DNA from: Paraflavitalea sp. CAU 1676
GTDB lineage: Bacteria > Bacteroidota > Bacteroidia > Chitinophagales > Chitinophagaceae
Length of the DNA: 64,000 nucleotides
NCBI RefSeq assembly: GCF_029223285.1
Contig: NZ_JARHUJ010000015.1
Span: forward strand, 1 to 64,000
Direction: 5' to 3'
Part shown: piece after piece, positions 8,504 to 17,645 of the stretch
Layout: each line of letters begins with the position of its first letter
Position numbering within the stretch: the first letter of the stretch is position 1
The notes under the pieces: model-generated
What the model saw: the letters and a program-made list of their open reading frames with translations, nothing else
Database searches by the model: none
What the model was told of the DNA's origin: nothing
Translations under genes and position numbers: made by a program

Positions 8504-11392
8504 ATGAAGTTACTGGTACTCGTATTAACGGTTTTGCTTGTGAGCCCGGCGCTTTTGGCCCAACAGAAGGTGACGGGAAGCATTAAAGGAAAGGTGGTGG
8601 ATGTGCAGAACAACCTGCCCCTGCCCGACGCTACCATCACCATTATGAGTAAGGAGGATTCGGCAGCCGTTGGTTTTGCTGTGGCAGATAAAGCCGGGGC
8701 CTTCGAGATCAAGAACGTGCCAGGCGGTGCTTTCCTGCTCAGTATCAGCTTTACCGGTTATGCGCCTATCAACCGCTCCATCGATATTACGGCCGCCCGG
8801 CCGGTGATCGACCTCGACTCCATCAAACTGAAGACGGATACTTCCATGCTGGCCAGCGTTATCGTAACCGTGCCGCCCATTACCATTAAGAAAGATACGG
8901 TCGAGTTCAGGGCCAGTGCCTTCAAGACCAAGCCCAATGCAACGGTAGAAGACCTGCTGAAGAAATTGCCCGGTGTAGAAGTCGACAAGGACGGTAATGT
9001 AACCTCACAAGGCGAAAATATCCCTAAGGTATATGTAGACGGTAAAGAGTTCTTTGGTAACGATCCAAAACTGGCCACCAAGAACCTGACAGCCGAAATG
9101 GTGGAAAGCATCCAGGTGTTTGACGATATGAGCGACCAGGCCAAGTTTACCAAGATCGACGATGGCAGCCGCCAGCGTACCATCAATATCAAGCTAAAGA
9201 AAGACAGGCGAAAAGGATTGTTTGGCCGCACCACGGTAGGTGGGGGCAGCAGCGAACGCTATACGGGCAATCTTTCACTCAATATGTTCGACGAAGACCA
9301 GCGGCTCTCTATTGTGGGCGGTGCCAATAACATTAATCGCCTTGGCTTTACGGCTACCGACGTCGTGAGTGGCATGGGCGGTATGGGTGGATTTAGCGGA
9401 GGCGGCGGCGGTGGTCGTGGCGGACGCGGCGGTGGTGGCGGAGGCGGCAGCGCCGGCAATGGCAATACCAAAAACTGGAATGTGGGCGTGAATTACCGCG
9501 ATAACTGGGGAAAAAAGATGGAGTTCAACGCCAACTACTTTGTGTCGAATACCAGCACGATCAATCGCAGCAAGAGCTACCGGCAGAATCTTTTCAAGAA
9601 TGACTCTACTTCCCTCAGCGACGAGCAATCGTACCAGCGCAATGATAACCTCAATCACCGTTTTGGTTTCCGTTGGGAGTATATGATCGATAGCATGAAC
9701 TCGATCCTGCTGACACCGAATATCTCAATACAGCAGTCTGAATCGGAAAGTTTCGATTCAATCGTCACGGTAGCGGCTTCTCCTAAAAACCATTATAAGG
9801 CGATCGAGGGCACCAGTGCGCGCAGCAATCAGCGCGATGGGGTGAGCTTCAATAACAACCTCTTGTACCGTCACCGGTTCAAAAAGCCGGGCCGCACCTT
9901 CACCATTGGCTGGAATACAGCCGTGAATGACAGCGAAGGTGATGGTTACAACTCTTCTCCCTACAATTATTATAAACCGGATAGTACCCTTAATTACAGA
10001 AGAGATCAGCGTCAACACAACGAGCAGATCACCAGTTCTTTCAACAACACGGTAAGCTCCTCCCTGACAGAGATGCTGGCCGAAGGAAAGATCCTGGAGC
10101 TGAACTATGCTTACTCGGTCAATGAAAGTACCAGCGATCGCAAGGTGTTTGACTTTGCTCAGAATACCGGCGCTTACGATAGCGTGAATAAAAACCAGAC
10201 CAACTACTTCGAGAATACCTTTATCTCGAGCAGGGTAGGTACCAACTTCCGCGTAAAGAAACTGAAGTATGACTTCCAATTGGGCGGCGCAGTGCAGTTT
10301 GCCACCCTGAAGAACATGAGCCATCGTGCCATGACCGGCAAGGATAGCTCCATGAGTCAGCGCTATACCAACTTCTTCCCCAATGCCAACTTTAATTATA
10401 ATCTTGGCACCCGCAAGAGTCTGCGCTTCGGTTACCGCGGCAGCACCCGGGCTCCCAGCATCAGCCAGTTGCAGGATGTGGTGGATCAAAGCAATCAGTT
10501 GGTGTACCGTACCGGTAACCCCAACCTGAAACAGGAGTTTACCAATAACTTCAACTTCAGTTACAATACGTTCAACGTAACCAATTTCCTGTTCTTTAAC
10601 CTGAACCTGAATGCTACCATGATCAGCAACCGGATCGTAAACAGCATGGAGAAGGTGAACTCAACCGTGCAATTGATACGTCCGGTGAACCTGGATGGCG
10701 CCTGGAATGCTTCGTTCTCCGGCACCATTGGTATTCCGCTGGTTAAAGTGACCACCGGTAAGCGCAGCCCGATGAACGTGAACCTCACCAGCAGCGTACG
10801 GTACAACCGCGATGTGAGTCAGCAGGAAGGCGTAATGGGATATAATACGACTACCAGCCTGGGTGAGCGTATCCGCTTCGACTATAATATTCCCGAGAAA
10901 CTCGATGTAGGTGCCAGTGCCAACTTCAATTACAACGATGCCCGCTACGGGTTCCAGCAGAATAACAACAACCGGTATTTCAACCACAACTATTCACTGG
11001 ATGCTACTTATACCTTCCTCAAACGGGTAATGATCAGCAGCGATTTTGATTATTTTGTGAACAGTGGCCGTGCGGATGGGTTCAACCAGCCCATTCCTTT
11101 GTGGAATGCCAGCATTGCCTGGGTGCTGTTCAAAAAGCGCAATGGTGAGCTGCGCTTCAGTGTAGTGGATCTCCTTAATCAGAATAAGAATATCGACCGT
11201 ACCATCAATGAGTATTACATCGAAGACTCTTATACGGAAACCCTGCGTCGCTACTTCCTAGTTACTTTCATGTACAACCTCAACCGCTTTGGTGGCAGAA
11301 GACAACAGGGTAACAACAATGGAGGTAGTATGCAGCAACGCCGGCCGATGGGCAATGGTGGCGGGGGCGGTGGCGGACGTGGCCGCTTTTGA
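8504..11392 (+). CDS. Outer-membrane beta-barrel receptor, CarboxypepD_reg/OMP_b-brl_3 type
   Basis: This is an outer-membrane protein with TonB-dependent-receptor architecture. It has a signal peptide (1-19), a carboxypeptidase-regulatory-like beta-sandwich (about 25-105, GKVVDVQNNLPLPDATIT), a plug-like region (about 125-235, TVEDLLKKLPGVEVDKDGNV) and a long C-terminal barrel rich in aromatic and Asn strands. A Gly-Arg-rich insertion at about 291-320 and a Gly-rich tail (after about 926) are unusual. No SusD-like lipoprotein follows, so it is not a canonical SusC. The substrate is unknown; its position after the pectin genes suggests oligosaccharide uptake, but other members of this family are not tied to sugars. 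Confidence 0.85.
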   Translation: MKLLVLVLTVLLVSPALLAQQKVTGSIKGKVVDVQNNLPLPDATITIMSKEDSAAVGFAVADKAGAFEIKNVPGGAFLLSISFTGYAPINRSIDITAARPVIDLDSIKLKTDTSMLASVIVTVPPITIKKDTVEFRASAFKTKPNATVEDLLKKLPGVEVDKDGNVTSQGENIPKVYVDGKEFFGNDPKLATKNLTAEMVESIQVFDDMSDQAKFTKIDDGSRQRTINIKLKKDRRKGLFGRTTVGGGSSERYTGNLSLNMFDEDQRLSIVGGANNINRLGFTATDVVSGMGGMGGFSGGGGGGRGGRGGGGGGGSAGNGNTKNWNVGVNYRDNWGKKMEFNANYFVSNTSTINRSKSYRQNLFKNDSTSLSDEQSYQRNDNLNHRFGFRWEYMIDSMNSILLTPNISIQQSESESFDSIVTVAASPKNHYKAIEGTSARSNQRDGVSFNNNLLYRHRFKKPGRTFTIGWNTAVNDSEGDGYNSSPYNYYKPDSTLNYRRDQRQHNEQITSSFNNTVSSSLTEMLAEGKILELNYAYSVNESTSDRKVFDFAQNTGAYDSVNKNQTNYFENTFISSRVGTNFRVKKLKYDFQLGGAVQFATLKNMSHRAMTGKDSSMSQRYTNFFPNANFNYNLGTRKSLRFGYRGSTRAPSISQLQDVVDQSNQLVYRTGNPNLKQEFTNNFNFSYNTFNVTNFLFFNLNLNATMISNRIVNSMEKVNSTVQLIRPVNLDGAWNASFSGTIGIPLVKVTTGKRSPMNVNLTSSVRYNRDVSQQEGVMGYNTTTSLGERIRFDYNIPEKLDVGASANFNYNDARYGFQQNNNNRYFNHNYSLDATYTFLKRVMISSDFDYFVNSGRADGFNQPIPLWNASIAWVLFKKRNGELRFSVVDLLNQNKNIDRTINEYYIEDSYTETLRRYFLVTFMYNLNRFGGRRQQGNNNGGSMQQRRPMGNGGGGGGGRGRF

Positions 11393-11419
11393 TCGCGGAG
11401 TGATATTTAGTAAGTAAGT

Positions 11420-11449
11420 CTACTCAATGAGTAGGGTGTTGTATCTTTA
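11420..11449 (+). promoter_or_regulatory. Palindrome plus -7-like box before the M14 gene
   Basis: CTACTC-AAT-GAGTAG (11420-11434) is a perfect inverted repeat just upstream of TATCTTTA (11442-11449), which has one mismatch to the Bacteroidota -7 consensus TAnnTTTG. The ATG is 17 bp further on. The palindrome would sit over the -33 region, as an operator might. Confidence 0.3.
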
Positions 11450-11466
11450 CCGGATACACCCATACC

Positions 11467-12717
11467 ATGCGTCAATTCTTTACCCTCTTTCTTTTCTTAT
11501 TATTCTTACAGGCAGTGCAAGCCCAGCTGCCCAGTAAATTCCAGGGGCAGGGGTCCATTAAAGCTGTATCTACCGAAAGCCGGCCCGTGCAAAGGCAGTG
11601 GAAAGGCGTCTTTACCTTTCCCCGCGGCGATGTTCAATTCTGTAATCAGTTTCCGGCCGCCCGGCTAAACGGGCTTACACAGGAGAACGACTCTGTCTAT
11701 AGCATTTTGATCACTTCGGAGAATACGCCGGTCAATGGAAGTCCGTGGTATGCATTTAAAGTTTGGTCGAAACGGCCCCGTACTATCAACATAAAACTTA
11801 CCTACCAGCAAGGCGCCAGTCACCGGTATAATCCCAAAGTGAGTAAGAACGGGCGCAACTGGAGCGCGGTGAATGGTGAACGGGTGAAGCGTGCGGACGA
11901 TACGCTGTCGGTAGCCTACCAGTTTCGCATCGAGGTGAGCCGTGATACGACCTGGGTGGCAGCGCAGGAGCTATATACCTCCGCCGACGTTTACAAATGG
12001 GCGGCGGCGTTGGGCAGGAAGATGTCCTGGCCACTGTCCACCATAGGCGAAACGCATTGGGGAAGGCCCGTCATGTTGCTGAAGGCGGGTAATCTCCAAA
12101 GCAGGAACAGGGTGCTGATCATTGGAAGGCAGCATCCGCCCGAGGTAACCGGTCAGCTGGCGGAACAGGCTTTCGTGGAAAGGGTGGCTGCGAACGATTC
12201 TTTGGCAACAGCATTCCGCGAACGGTTTCTGTTGTATGTGGTACCGCTCATGAATCCGGATGGTGTGGATGAAGGCTTCTGGCGGCACAATGCCGGTGGG
12301 GTTGATATCAACCGGGACTGGCAGGCTTTCCACCAGCCCGAGACCAGGGCCATGCGATCATTGCTGGAAAAAGAGATCACGGGAGCCGGCAATAAGTTGT
12401 GGTTTGGCCTTGACTTCCATTCCACCCACGATGATATATTTTACATAGTTGATCCGGCGCTGCGCGGATCACTACCCGGGTTCATAAAGGACTGGCTGCA
12501 GGCTTTTCAACAACGGATACCTGGTTATGAGCCAAACATTAAGCCGCTTTATAGCGAGGGGCCTACTTCTACTTCTTTCAGTTACTTGTTCAAGAATTAT
12601 GGTACTGAAGCTTTGGTGTATGAGATCGGCGACAATACATCGCGGGAGTTTATCATACAGAAAAGCAAGGTAGCGGCAGAAGCCATGATGCAATTGTTGC
12701 TGGAGCGGGTACCGTAA
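11467..12717 (+). CDS. Secreted M14 zinc carboxypeptidase, CCP-like
   Basis: It is a predicted exported metallocarboxypeptidase. A signal peptide ends near AVQAQ (residue 20). Residues about 22-165 resemble the beta-sandwich that precedes the catalytic domain in cytosolic-carboxypeptidase-like M14 enzymes. The catalytic domain has the zinc ligands His223 and Glu226 (HPPE) and His318 (DFHSTHD), substrate-binding NPDGVDEG and NRDW, and Glu386 (VYEIGDN) as general base. All key residues are present and the length is normal. The substrate (peptide side chains or termini) cannot be told. It lies between the receptor and the sulfatase on the same strand. Confidence 0.88.
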   Translation: MRQFFTLFLFLLFLQAVQAQLPSKFQGQGSIKAVSTESRPVQRQWKGVFTFPRGDVQFCNQFPAARLNGLTQENDSVYSILITSENTPVNGSPWYAFKVWSKRPRTINIKLTYQQGASHRYNPKVSKNGRNWSAVNGERVKRADDTLSVAYQFRIEVSRDTTWVAAQELYTSADVYKWAAALGRKMSWPLSTIGETHWGRPVMLLKAGNLQSRNRVLIIGRQHPPEVTGQLAEQAFVERVAANDSLATAFRERFLLYVVPLMNPDGVDEGFWRHNAGGVDINRDWQAFHQPETRAMRSLLEKEITGAGNKLWFGLDFHSTHDDIFYIVDPALRGSLPGFIKDWLQAFQQRIPGYEPNIKPLYSEGPTSTSFSYLFKNYGTEALVYEIGDNTSREFIIQKSKVAAEAMMQLLLERVP

Positions 12718-12832
12718 GGGAGGAGCTTGTGCCGTTGTGTGAATGCCTTCGATAAACGATGTATGTTTCCTGCTATTTGAGCAATGGCTGCATTGTTTCT
12801 GTTATCTTGTGAACCGATCATTATTTCCACAC

Positions 12833-14290
12833 ATGAAAAATATTGCCCTCACGCTTTTCTTGTTTCCTTCTTTGTTACAGGTTGTGGCGGCGCTGGCTCA
12901 ACAAAAGGCTGGTCCCTCCAGGCAACCTACCAATATCATCCTGATCGTGGCCGACGATCTCGGTTATGGTGACCTGGGTTGCTATGGTCAAAAGAAATTT
13001 ACCACTCCCAATATCGATAAGCTGGCCGCTACCGGTATGCAGTTTACCCAGTTCTATTCCGGTACTACCGTGTGCGCCCCCTCGCGCGCCAGTCTTATGA
13101 CCGGCCTGCATACAGGGCATACTGCTATCCGGGGCAACCGGGGTTTCAAGCCAGAAGGGCAATTCCCGCTGCCCGATTCGGCGCTCACCATTGCGGCTGT
13201 ATTGAAGAAGGCCGGCTATGCCACCGGAGCATTCGGCAAATGGGGTATGGGGTATCCCGGTTCTAGCGGCGAGCCGTTGAAGCAGGGCATCCAACGTTTT
13301 TATGGATACAATTGCCAGTCGCAGGCGCACAACTATTTTCCCGATCACTTGTGGGATAATGACCGCCGGGTAGAGTTTCCCGGTAATATAACCAGTGATT
13401 CCCTGTACTCGCCCGACAAGATCCATTCAGAAGCGATGAAGTTCTTACAAGAGAACAGCAGGAAACCTTTCTTTCTCTTTCTGCCTTATACGCTTCCACA
13501 TGCCAAACTGGAGCTGCCTCATGATGACAGCGTATACAATCATTACGTAAAAGCCTACGACGATATACCAACGCCTCCGGGTGCGCCCTCCAAAGGAGTG
13601 ATCAAGGGTGTTTATCCACATGCGGCCTTTGCCGCCATGGTATCGAGGCTCGATCGTTATGTGGGAGAAGTTTATCGGTATGTGCAGCAAAATGGCTTGG
13701 CTGAGAACACGCTCATCATCTTTACCAGTGATAACGGTCCGCACCGGGAAGATCATGGTGACCCGGAATTCTTCAACAGCAACGGCGGGTTGCGGGGCAT
13801 CAAACGTGATATGTATGAAGGCGGTATCCGCGTACCCTTTATTGCCAGCTGGAAAGGGAAGATCAAAGCGGGCGTTAAGAATGAACAGCCGGCTGCCTGG
13901 TGGGACCTGTTCCCTACGTTTCAGGAGCTGGCGAATATCATGGTATGGAAACAGATCGATGGCATCTCAATCATTCCGGCATTGACCGGTAAGCCGCAGC
14001 GTGCGCATAATTATTTCTATTGGGAGTTTCATGAGCAGGGTGGCAAGCAGGCCGTGCGTTGGGGAAAATGGAAAGGCGTGCGCCTGAATGTGTCGAAAGA
14101 GGCAGACGGACCTATGGAGCTGTACGACCTGGCGGCCGATCCTGCGGAGAAGAATAATATAGCTGCCGCTCACCCGGAGATCGTTAAGCAGATAGCGGCT
14201 TATATGCAGGAAGCCCATGTGCCCGATGCACAATGGCCCTTACTGGCGGGAGAGAATAAGGCGAACAGCAGCGTGGGTTTGGAAAGGTGA
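12833..14290 (+). CDS. Arylsulfatase-type S1 sulfatase
   Basis: It hydrolyses sulfate esters, probably on a polysaccharide or aryl compound. ATG 12833 gives a signal peptide (MKNIALTLFLFPSLLQVVAA); the upstream frame adds only noncoding-like sequence. Metal-binding ADDLGYGD lies near residues 40-47, and the formylglycine motif CAPSR starts at Cys81, so a maturase (anSME) encoded elsewhere is needed. Further signatures are GKWGMG, TSDNG and a typical C-terminal YDLAADPAEKNN. Its length (485 aa) is normal. It converges with the next, leftward gene with only 11 bp between stops. Confidence 0.92.
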   Translation: MKNIALTLFLFPSLLQVVAALAQQKAGPSRQPTNIILIVADDLGYGDLGCYGQKKFTTPNIDKLAATGMQFTQFYSGTTVCAPSRASLMTGLHTGHTAIRGNRGFKPEGQFPLPDSALTIAAVLKKAGYATGAFGKWGMGYPGSSGEPLKQGIQRFYGYNCQSQAHNYFPDHLWDNDRRVEFPGNITSDSLYSPDKIHSEAMKFLQENSRKPFFLFLPYTLPHAKLELPHDDSVYNHYVKAYDDIPTPPGAPSKGVIKGVYPHAAFAAMVSRLDRYVGEVYRYVQQNGLAENTLIIFTSDNGPHREDHGDPEFFNSNGGLRGIKRDMYEGGIRVPFIASWKGKIKAGVKNEQPAAWWDLFPTFQELANIMVWKQIDGISIIPALTGKPQRAHNYFYWEFHEQGGKQAVRWGKWKGVRLNVSKEADGPMELYDLAADPAEKNNIAAAHPEIVKQIAAYMQEAHVPDAQWPLLAGENKANSSVGLER

Positions 14291-14301
14291 GCGTATTATA
14301 T

Positions 14302-15024
14302 TCATTCAATCCTGTAAATGCTGATCTCCTCAATGGCTTGCCGCGACCAGGTAGATCGAAATCCAAAATGACCGGTCGTTAATGGGGCAGGATCTTTCCA
14401 GGTAAAGTATGGAATACCGTTCACAATAAACTGCGTCAGTCCATTCAGCACGATGGTTTGCGCCCTATAAAAGCTGTTGGCCTGCAGCAGGTGGTCTTTA
14501 TCGAGCCATTCCTGTAGCAACGGTTTGTTGCCGTTGCCTTCATATTTACGAAATCTTGTTGTGGTATTTGTATTGCCTCCCATACCCACATAATAAAGTT
14601 GTAAAGAGTCGTACGTTTCAAAAACGCCATTCCGCGAAAAGTGTTGTGGGTTGCGTGGATCACTGGCCATCCAGAATTGATTGAGGTCCGACAGGCGATC
14701 GTTTGCTCCACCTTCTATCACCACGGTGCGCCGGTATTCTATCAGGATATTTCCTTCCAGCTTTTTATTCAACCATACCGTGACACCGTTTTTAGTATCG
14801 ATGATCAGCTGCCCATTCTTCGTATACACTGATGATGCCGCCGCGGGCATCATTTCAACGCGCCAGGTATTGGCATCGAGTGGCTGGCTAAAGTCGTCAC
14901 GGAACAGCAGCTCCTTCTTTTTATAAGGAATAGTGTCCTGCGCAATTAGGTTTTGCCGGCTGGCAGCCAGCAGAAAGCAGATCAGTATTAGGCGGGTGGT
15001 ATGTGAGCTACTTAGTTGGGTCAT
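14302..15024 (-). CDS. Exported DUF6250/YesU-like jelly-roll protein
   Basis: The 240-residue protein has an export signal (residues about 1-28, ending near LIAQD), then a single domain with FRDDFSQP, NTWRVEM, VWLNKKLEGN, DLNQFWMASDP and GHFGFRSTWS. This pattern resembles the concanavalin-like DUF6250/DUF1961 (YesU) proteins found in pectin and hemicellulose loci; the name is from memory and not checked. Its ATG overlaps the GH115 stop (ATGA), so the two are translationally coupled and probably act on the same substrate. No catalytic residues are assigned. Confidence 0.7.
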   Translation of the reverse strand: MTQLSSSHTTRLILICFLLAASRQNLIAQDTIPYKKKELLFRDDFSQPLDANTWRVEMMPAAASSVYTKNGQLIIDTKNGVTVWLNKKLEGNILIEYRRTVVIEGGANDRLSDLNQFWMASDPRNPQHFSRNGVFETYDSLQLYYVGMGGNTNTTTRFRKYEGNGNKPLLQEWLDKDHLLQANSFYRAQTIVLNGLTQFIVNGIPYFTWKDPAPLTTGHFGFRSTWSRQAIEEISIYRIE

Positions 15025-17510
15025 TCTATTTCCACTTCACTCAGTATGATGCCTTCATCGAGCAGGTAGATCTTGAGAGTCGAGTAGCCGGTTGCTGAAA
15101 CGGTATGCGTGGTTTTACCGAGCGAGTATCCGCGCAAAACGTTCTGGTCCCAGGGCTGCGCATCCGCTTCGGCATGCAGGTTGACGATCTGCGGTTTTTC
15201 GTCATTGATAGCGATCGCATATCGAAGTTTGCCGCTGCCGTTAACGCTTTGTGTAGGTACACATTTTACTTTGATGGTGTGGCTGCCCGGTGTCAACTTG
15301 AACTGATATATGGTGAAGGGCTGATTGGTGAAGCTCGTGTCGAATTGCGGGGCCCGGGTTACGCGGGTAACACCTGCTCTGTTCAAGCCGAGTCCGATCA
15401 CGGCAGCTACGCCACGTACCTTGTGGTAGTCGTACGAGGTTGCCGGGAATGTATAGGCTTTAGAGGGAGTGGTGGCAACAGCAGCCGGGCCTTTATGTTT
15501 TGCACTGTCGATCATGGCTTGTGTGGCTACGCGTGGCATGTTGAATACCGGCAGGTCGCGCGGATGCCAGCTCATCATATCTTTCCACTTGCCGCCCGAA
15601 ATGCTATCGTTGTAAACGGCAGTGAGTGCCTTGATATTTTCAAAGGCCGCCTGTGCTTCTGCTGCATAATATAAGGCGCTATCCTTGCCAGCGGCGGCGA
15701 GTGCCAGACTTTTTCGGGCGAGTAATATTTTCCGGTTCATCTGGGCCGAAGCGGCGATGGGGTATAAGATCAACTGATAATAAGCATCTTTCAACCGGGG
15801 TGGTATGCGCTTGTACAGGTCTTTCGCTTTCCATTGCAGCTGGCGATAGTCGTCGACCCTTTTGTCGAGTTGAGCATCGGTGAAGGCAATACGATCAAGG
15901 TGTTCGGGTTTGCCGGCATTGGCAAGCAGGTAATATTCCGATTTAAGGGTGGCAACCTCAATGGCTTGCCTGCGGCCGAAGGTCTCCCGGGCCCAGTGGT
16001 AATCATAAGTATAAGCATCGTTGGGTTGCCATTTGCCGACATTCCAGGCGAGGTCCATCGCAAAGGAAATTTCCATTTCGGCAGGTTTGATGTCGCCTAC
16101 ATTAAATACCCATAGCTTCTTAGCGCCGTGATCGTAGGCCCGGTTCATTTCATAGGAGATCAATGAGGGAGAGATGGTACTTAACCACAGGTAGTCTTCG
16201 GGTTTGCCCCAGTACGACAGGTGATAATAGACACCGCTTCCGCCGTTGCGTTGTTGCTCCCTGGCGCCGGATAGCTGTCGCAGGTAACCATGGTTGTCAT
16301 CGGCCCACACGATAGTAATGTCTTCCGGCAACTGCATGTTGTTGCGGTAGATGGTGAGCACTTCTTTATAGGGGCAAAATATTTGGGGTACTTTTTCGAT
16401 CGATTGCTGCAGGCTGGTGCTCAGCAGGTGCCGCTGGTCGGTAATGATCTGCTCCAGCAGCTTTACTTTTTCGGGAATGGAATTGGGCCCTGGCATGTGA
16501 CCGTCGTGAATGCCCCGCATGCCAACGGTATACGTAGAAGGATTGCCAGCCGATTGCTTCACCCTGTCTTCCCAGTAATGATAGATCTCATTCTTGTTGA
16601 GGTCGTATCGCCACTCACCGGGCTTCTTGCCGTATTCATGTTCAAAGTTCTCCGACCATTCAAACACATTGTTGCGCAACATCGGTTCGCAATGGCTGGA
16701 GCCTACGACGATGCTGTAATCTTTAGCCAGCTTTGGGTTTTCGGGATAATAGTAAAATGCTTTGGTACAGGGATGCATGCCGGGCCAGATATAATTTGCT
16801 TTAAGGCGCAGCAGTAGTTCAAACACTTTTTCGTACGTACGGGGGCCAATATCCTTTACATCCTTATCGAGGTGCCGCGCTGCCCAGGGCTGCAGGCCCC
16901 AGTCTTCATCATTGATGAAAATACCACGGTACTGTACGGAGGGTGGCCCCTGTACACTACTGCCACGTGTTACATAAAGCGATTGGCGGCGTTCCGGATG
17001 CACATCGGCCCACCAGCTCCAGGGCGATACGCCCATCATGCGGCAAAATTCAAATACACCAAAAGCAGTGCCCCGTGCATCGCTGCCGATGATCACCAAT
17101 GCTTGTTGTAATGGAGGTAACGGTTTATCGACTACTGATACGCTGAAGGTTTCCCATTGACCGGCAATTCCAACAGTGCTGACCTTATTTTGTTGAGCGA
17201 GCTGGTCAATAAGCGATGATTGGCCAATGGTGCCGATGATCACGGCAAGGGATGTATTCGAAGGCAGCTCCTGCTGAATAGCTGGAAGCTGACCGGTAAT
17301 GGTCTGTATATCTTTTTGAAGCGCTGCGGCGGCGATCTGAACGACCCGGCTTGCCGGCGGTTCCACGACGATAACGGCGGCATTGCTTTTGTGTACCAGG
17401 GGGAAATAACCCGAACGGTGGGAGTCACTCACGGAGATCTGCGGGCCTTTTTGGGCGTTGGTTGCCAGCAGGCTGCACAGCAAGGTGATTAGCAGGAAGG
17501 TTTGTTTCAT
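15021..17510 (-). CDS. GH115 alpha-glucuronidase
   Basis: It is predicted to remove glucuronic or 4-O-methyl-glucuronic acid side chains from xylan or related polymers. A signal peptide (MKQTFLLITLLCSLLATNAQ) is followed by an N-terminal domain typical of GH115, then the central barrel with PWSWWADVHPE, GIFINDEDWGLQPWA, LKANYIWPGMHP and VGSSHCEPMLRNN, and a helical and C-terminal beta domain. The length (829 aa) is normal. It starts 135 bp from the divergent GH31 gene, across a perfect palindrome, and overlaps the downstream DUF6250-like gene. Confidence 0.92.
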   Translation of the reverse strand: MKQTFLLITLLCSLLATNAQKGPQISVSDSHRSGYFPLVHKSNAAVIVVEPPASRVVQIAAAALQKDIQTITGQLPAIQQELPSNTSLAVIIGTIGQSSLIDQLAQQNKVSTVGIAGQWETFSVSVVDKPLPPLQQALVIIGSDARGTAFGVFEFCRMMGVSPWSWWADVHPERRQSLYVTRGSSVQGPPSVQYRGIFINDEDWGLQPWAARHLDKDVKDIGPRTYEKVFELLLRLKANYIWPGMHPCTKAFYYYPENPKLAKDYSIVVGSSHCEPMLRNNVFEWSENFEHEYGKKPGEWRYDLNKNEIYHYWEDRVKQSAGNPSTYTVGMRGIHDGHMPGPNSIPEKVKLLEQIITDQRHLLSTSLQQSIEKVPQIFCPYKEVLTIYRNNMQLPEDITIVWADDNHGYLRQLSGAREQQRNGGSGVYYHLSYWGKPEDYLWLSTISPSLISYEMNRAYDHGAKKLWVFNVGDIKPAEMEISFAMDLAWNVGKWQPNDAYTYDYHWARETFGRRQAIEVATLKSEYYLLANAGKPEHLDRIAFTDAQLDKRVDDYRQLQWKAKDLYKRIPPRLKDAYYQLILYPIAASAQMNRKILLARKSLALAAAGKDSALYYAAEAQAAFENIKALTAVYNDSISGGKWKDMMSWHPRDLPVFNMPRVATQAMIDSAKHKGPAAVATTPSKAYTFPATSYDYHKVRGVAAVIGLGLNRAGVTRVTRAPQFDTSFTNQPFTIYQFKLTPGSHTIKVKCVPTQSVNGSGKLRYAIAINDEKPQIVNLHAEADAQPWDQNVLRGYSLGKTTHTVSATGYSTLKIYLLDEGIILSEVEIE

Positions 17511-17556
17511 ACAGGCAAGTTGTCTGGTGTGGAAATTACACTTAATTGGTCAGAAT

Positions 17557-17578
17557 CCATCCTGTAGCTACAGGATGG
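17557..17578. promoter_or_regulatory. Perfect 22-bp palindrome between divergent GH115 and GH31
   Basis: CCATCCTGTAG is followed directly by its reverse complement, giving a 22-bp palindrome with no spacer. It lies between two divergent genes (46 bp from the GH115 start and 68 bp from the GH31 start). With no loop and no T-run it is a poor terminator and a good candidate operator controlling both directions. Confidence 0.5.
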
Positions 17579-17645
17579 TTGAGCCCCCGGCTTCTGTTAC
17601 ATTGCGATCATAGTAATCCGACTTATTCATAAATTCTACGATTGC

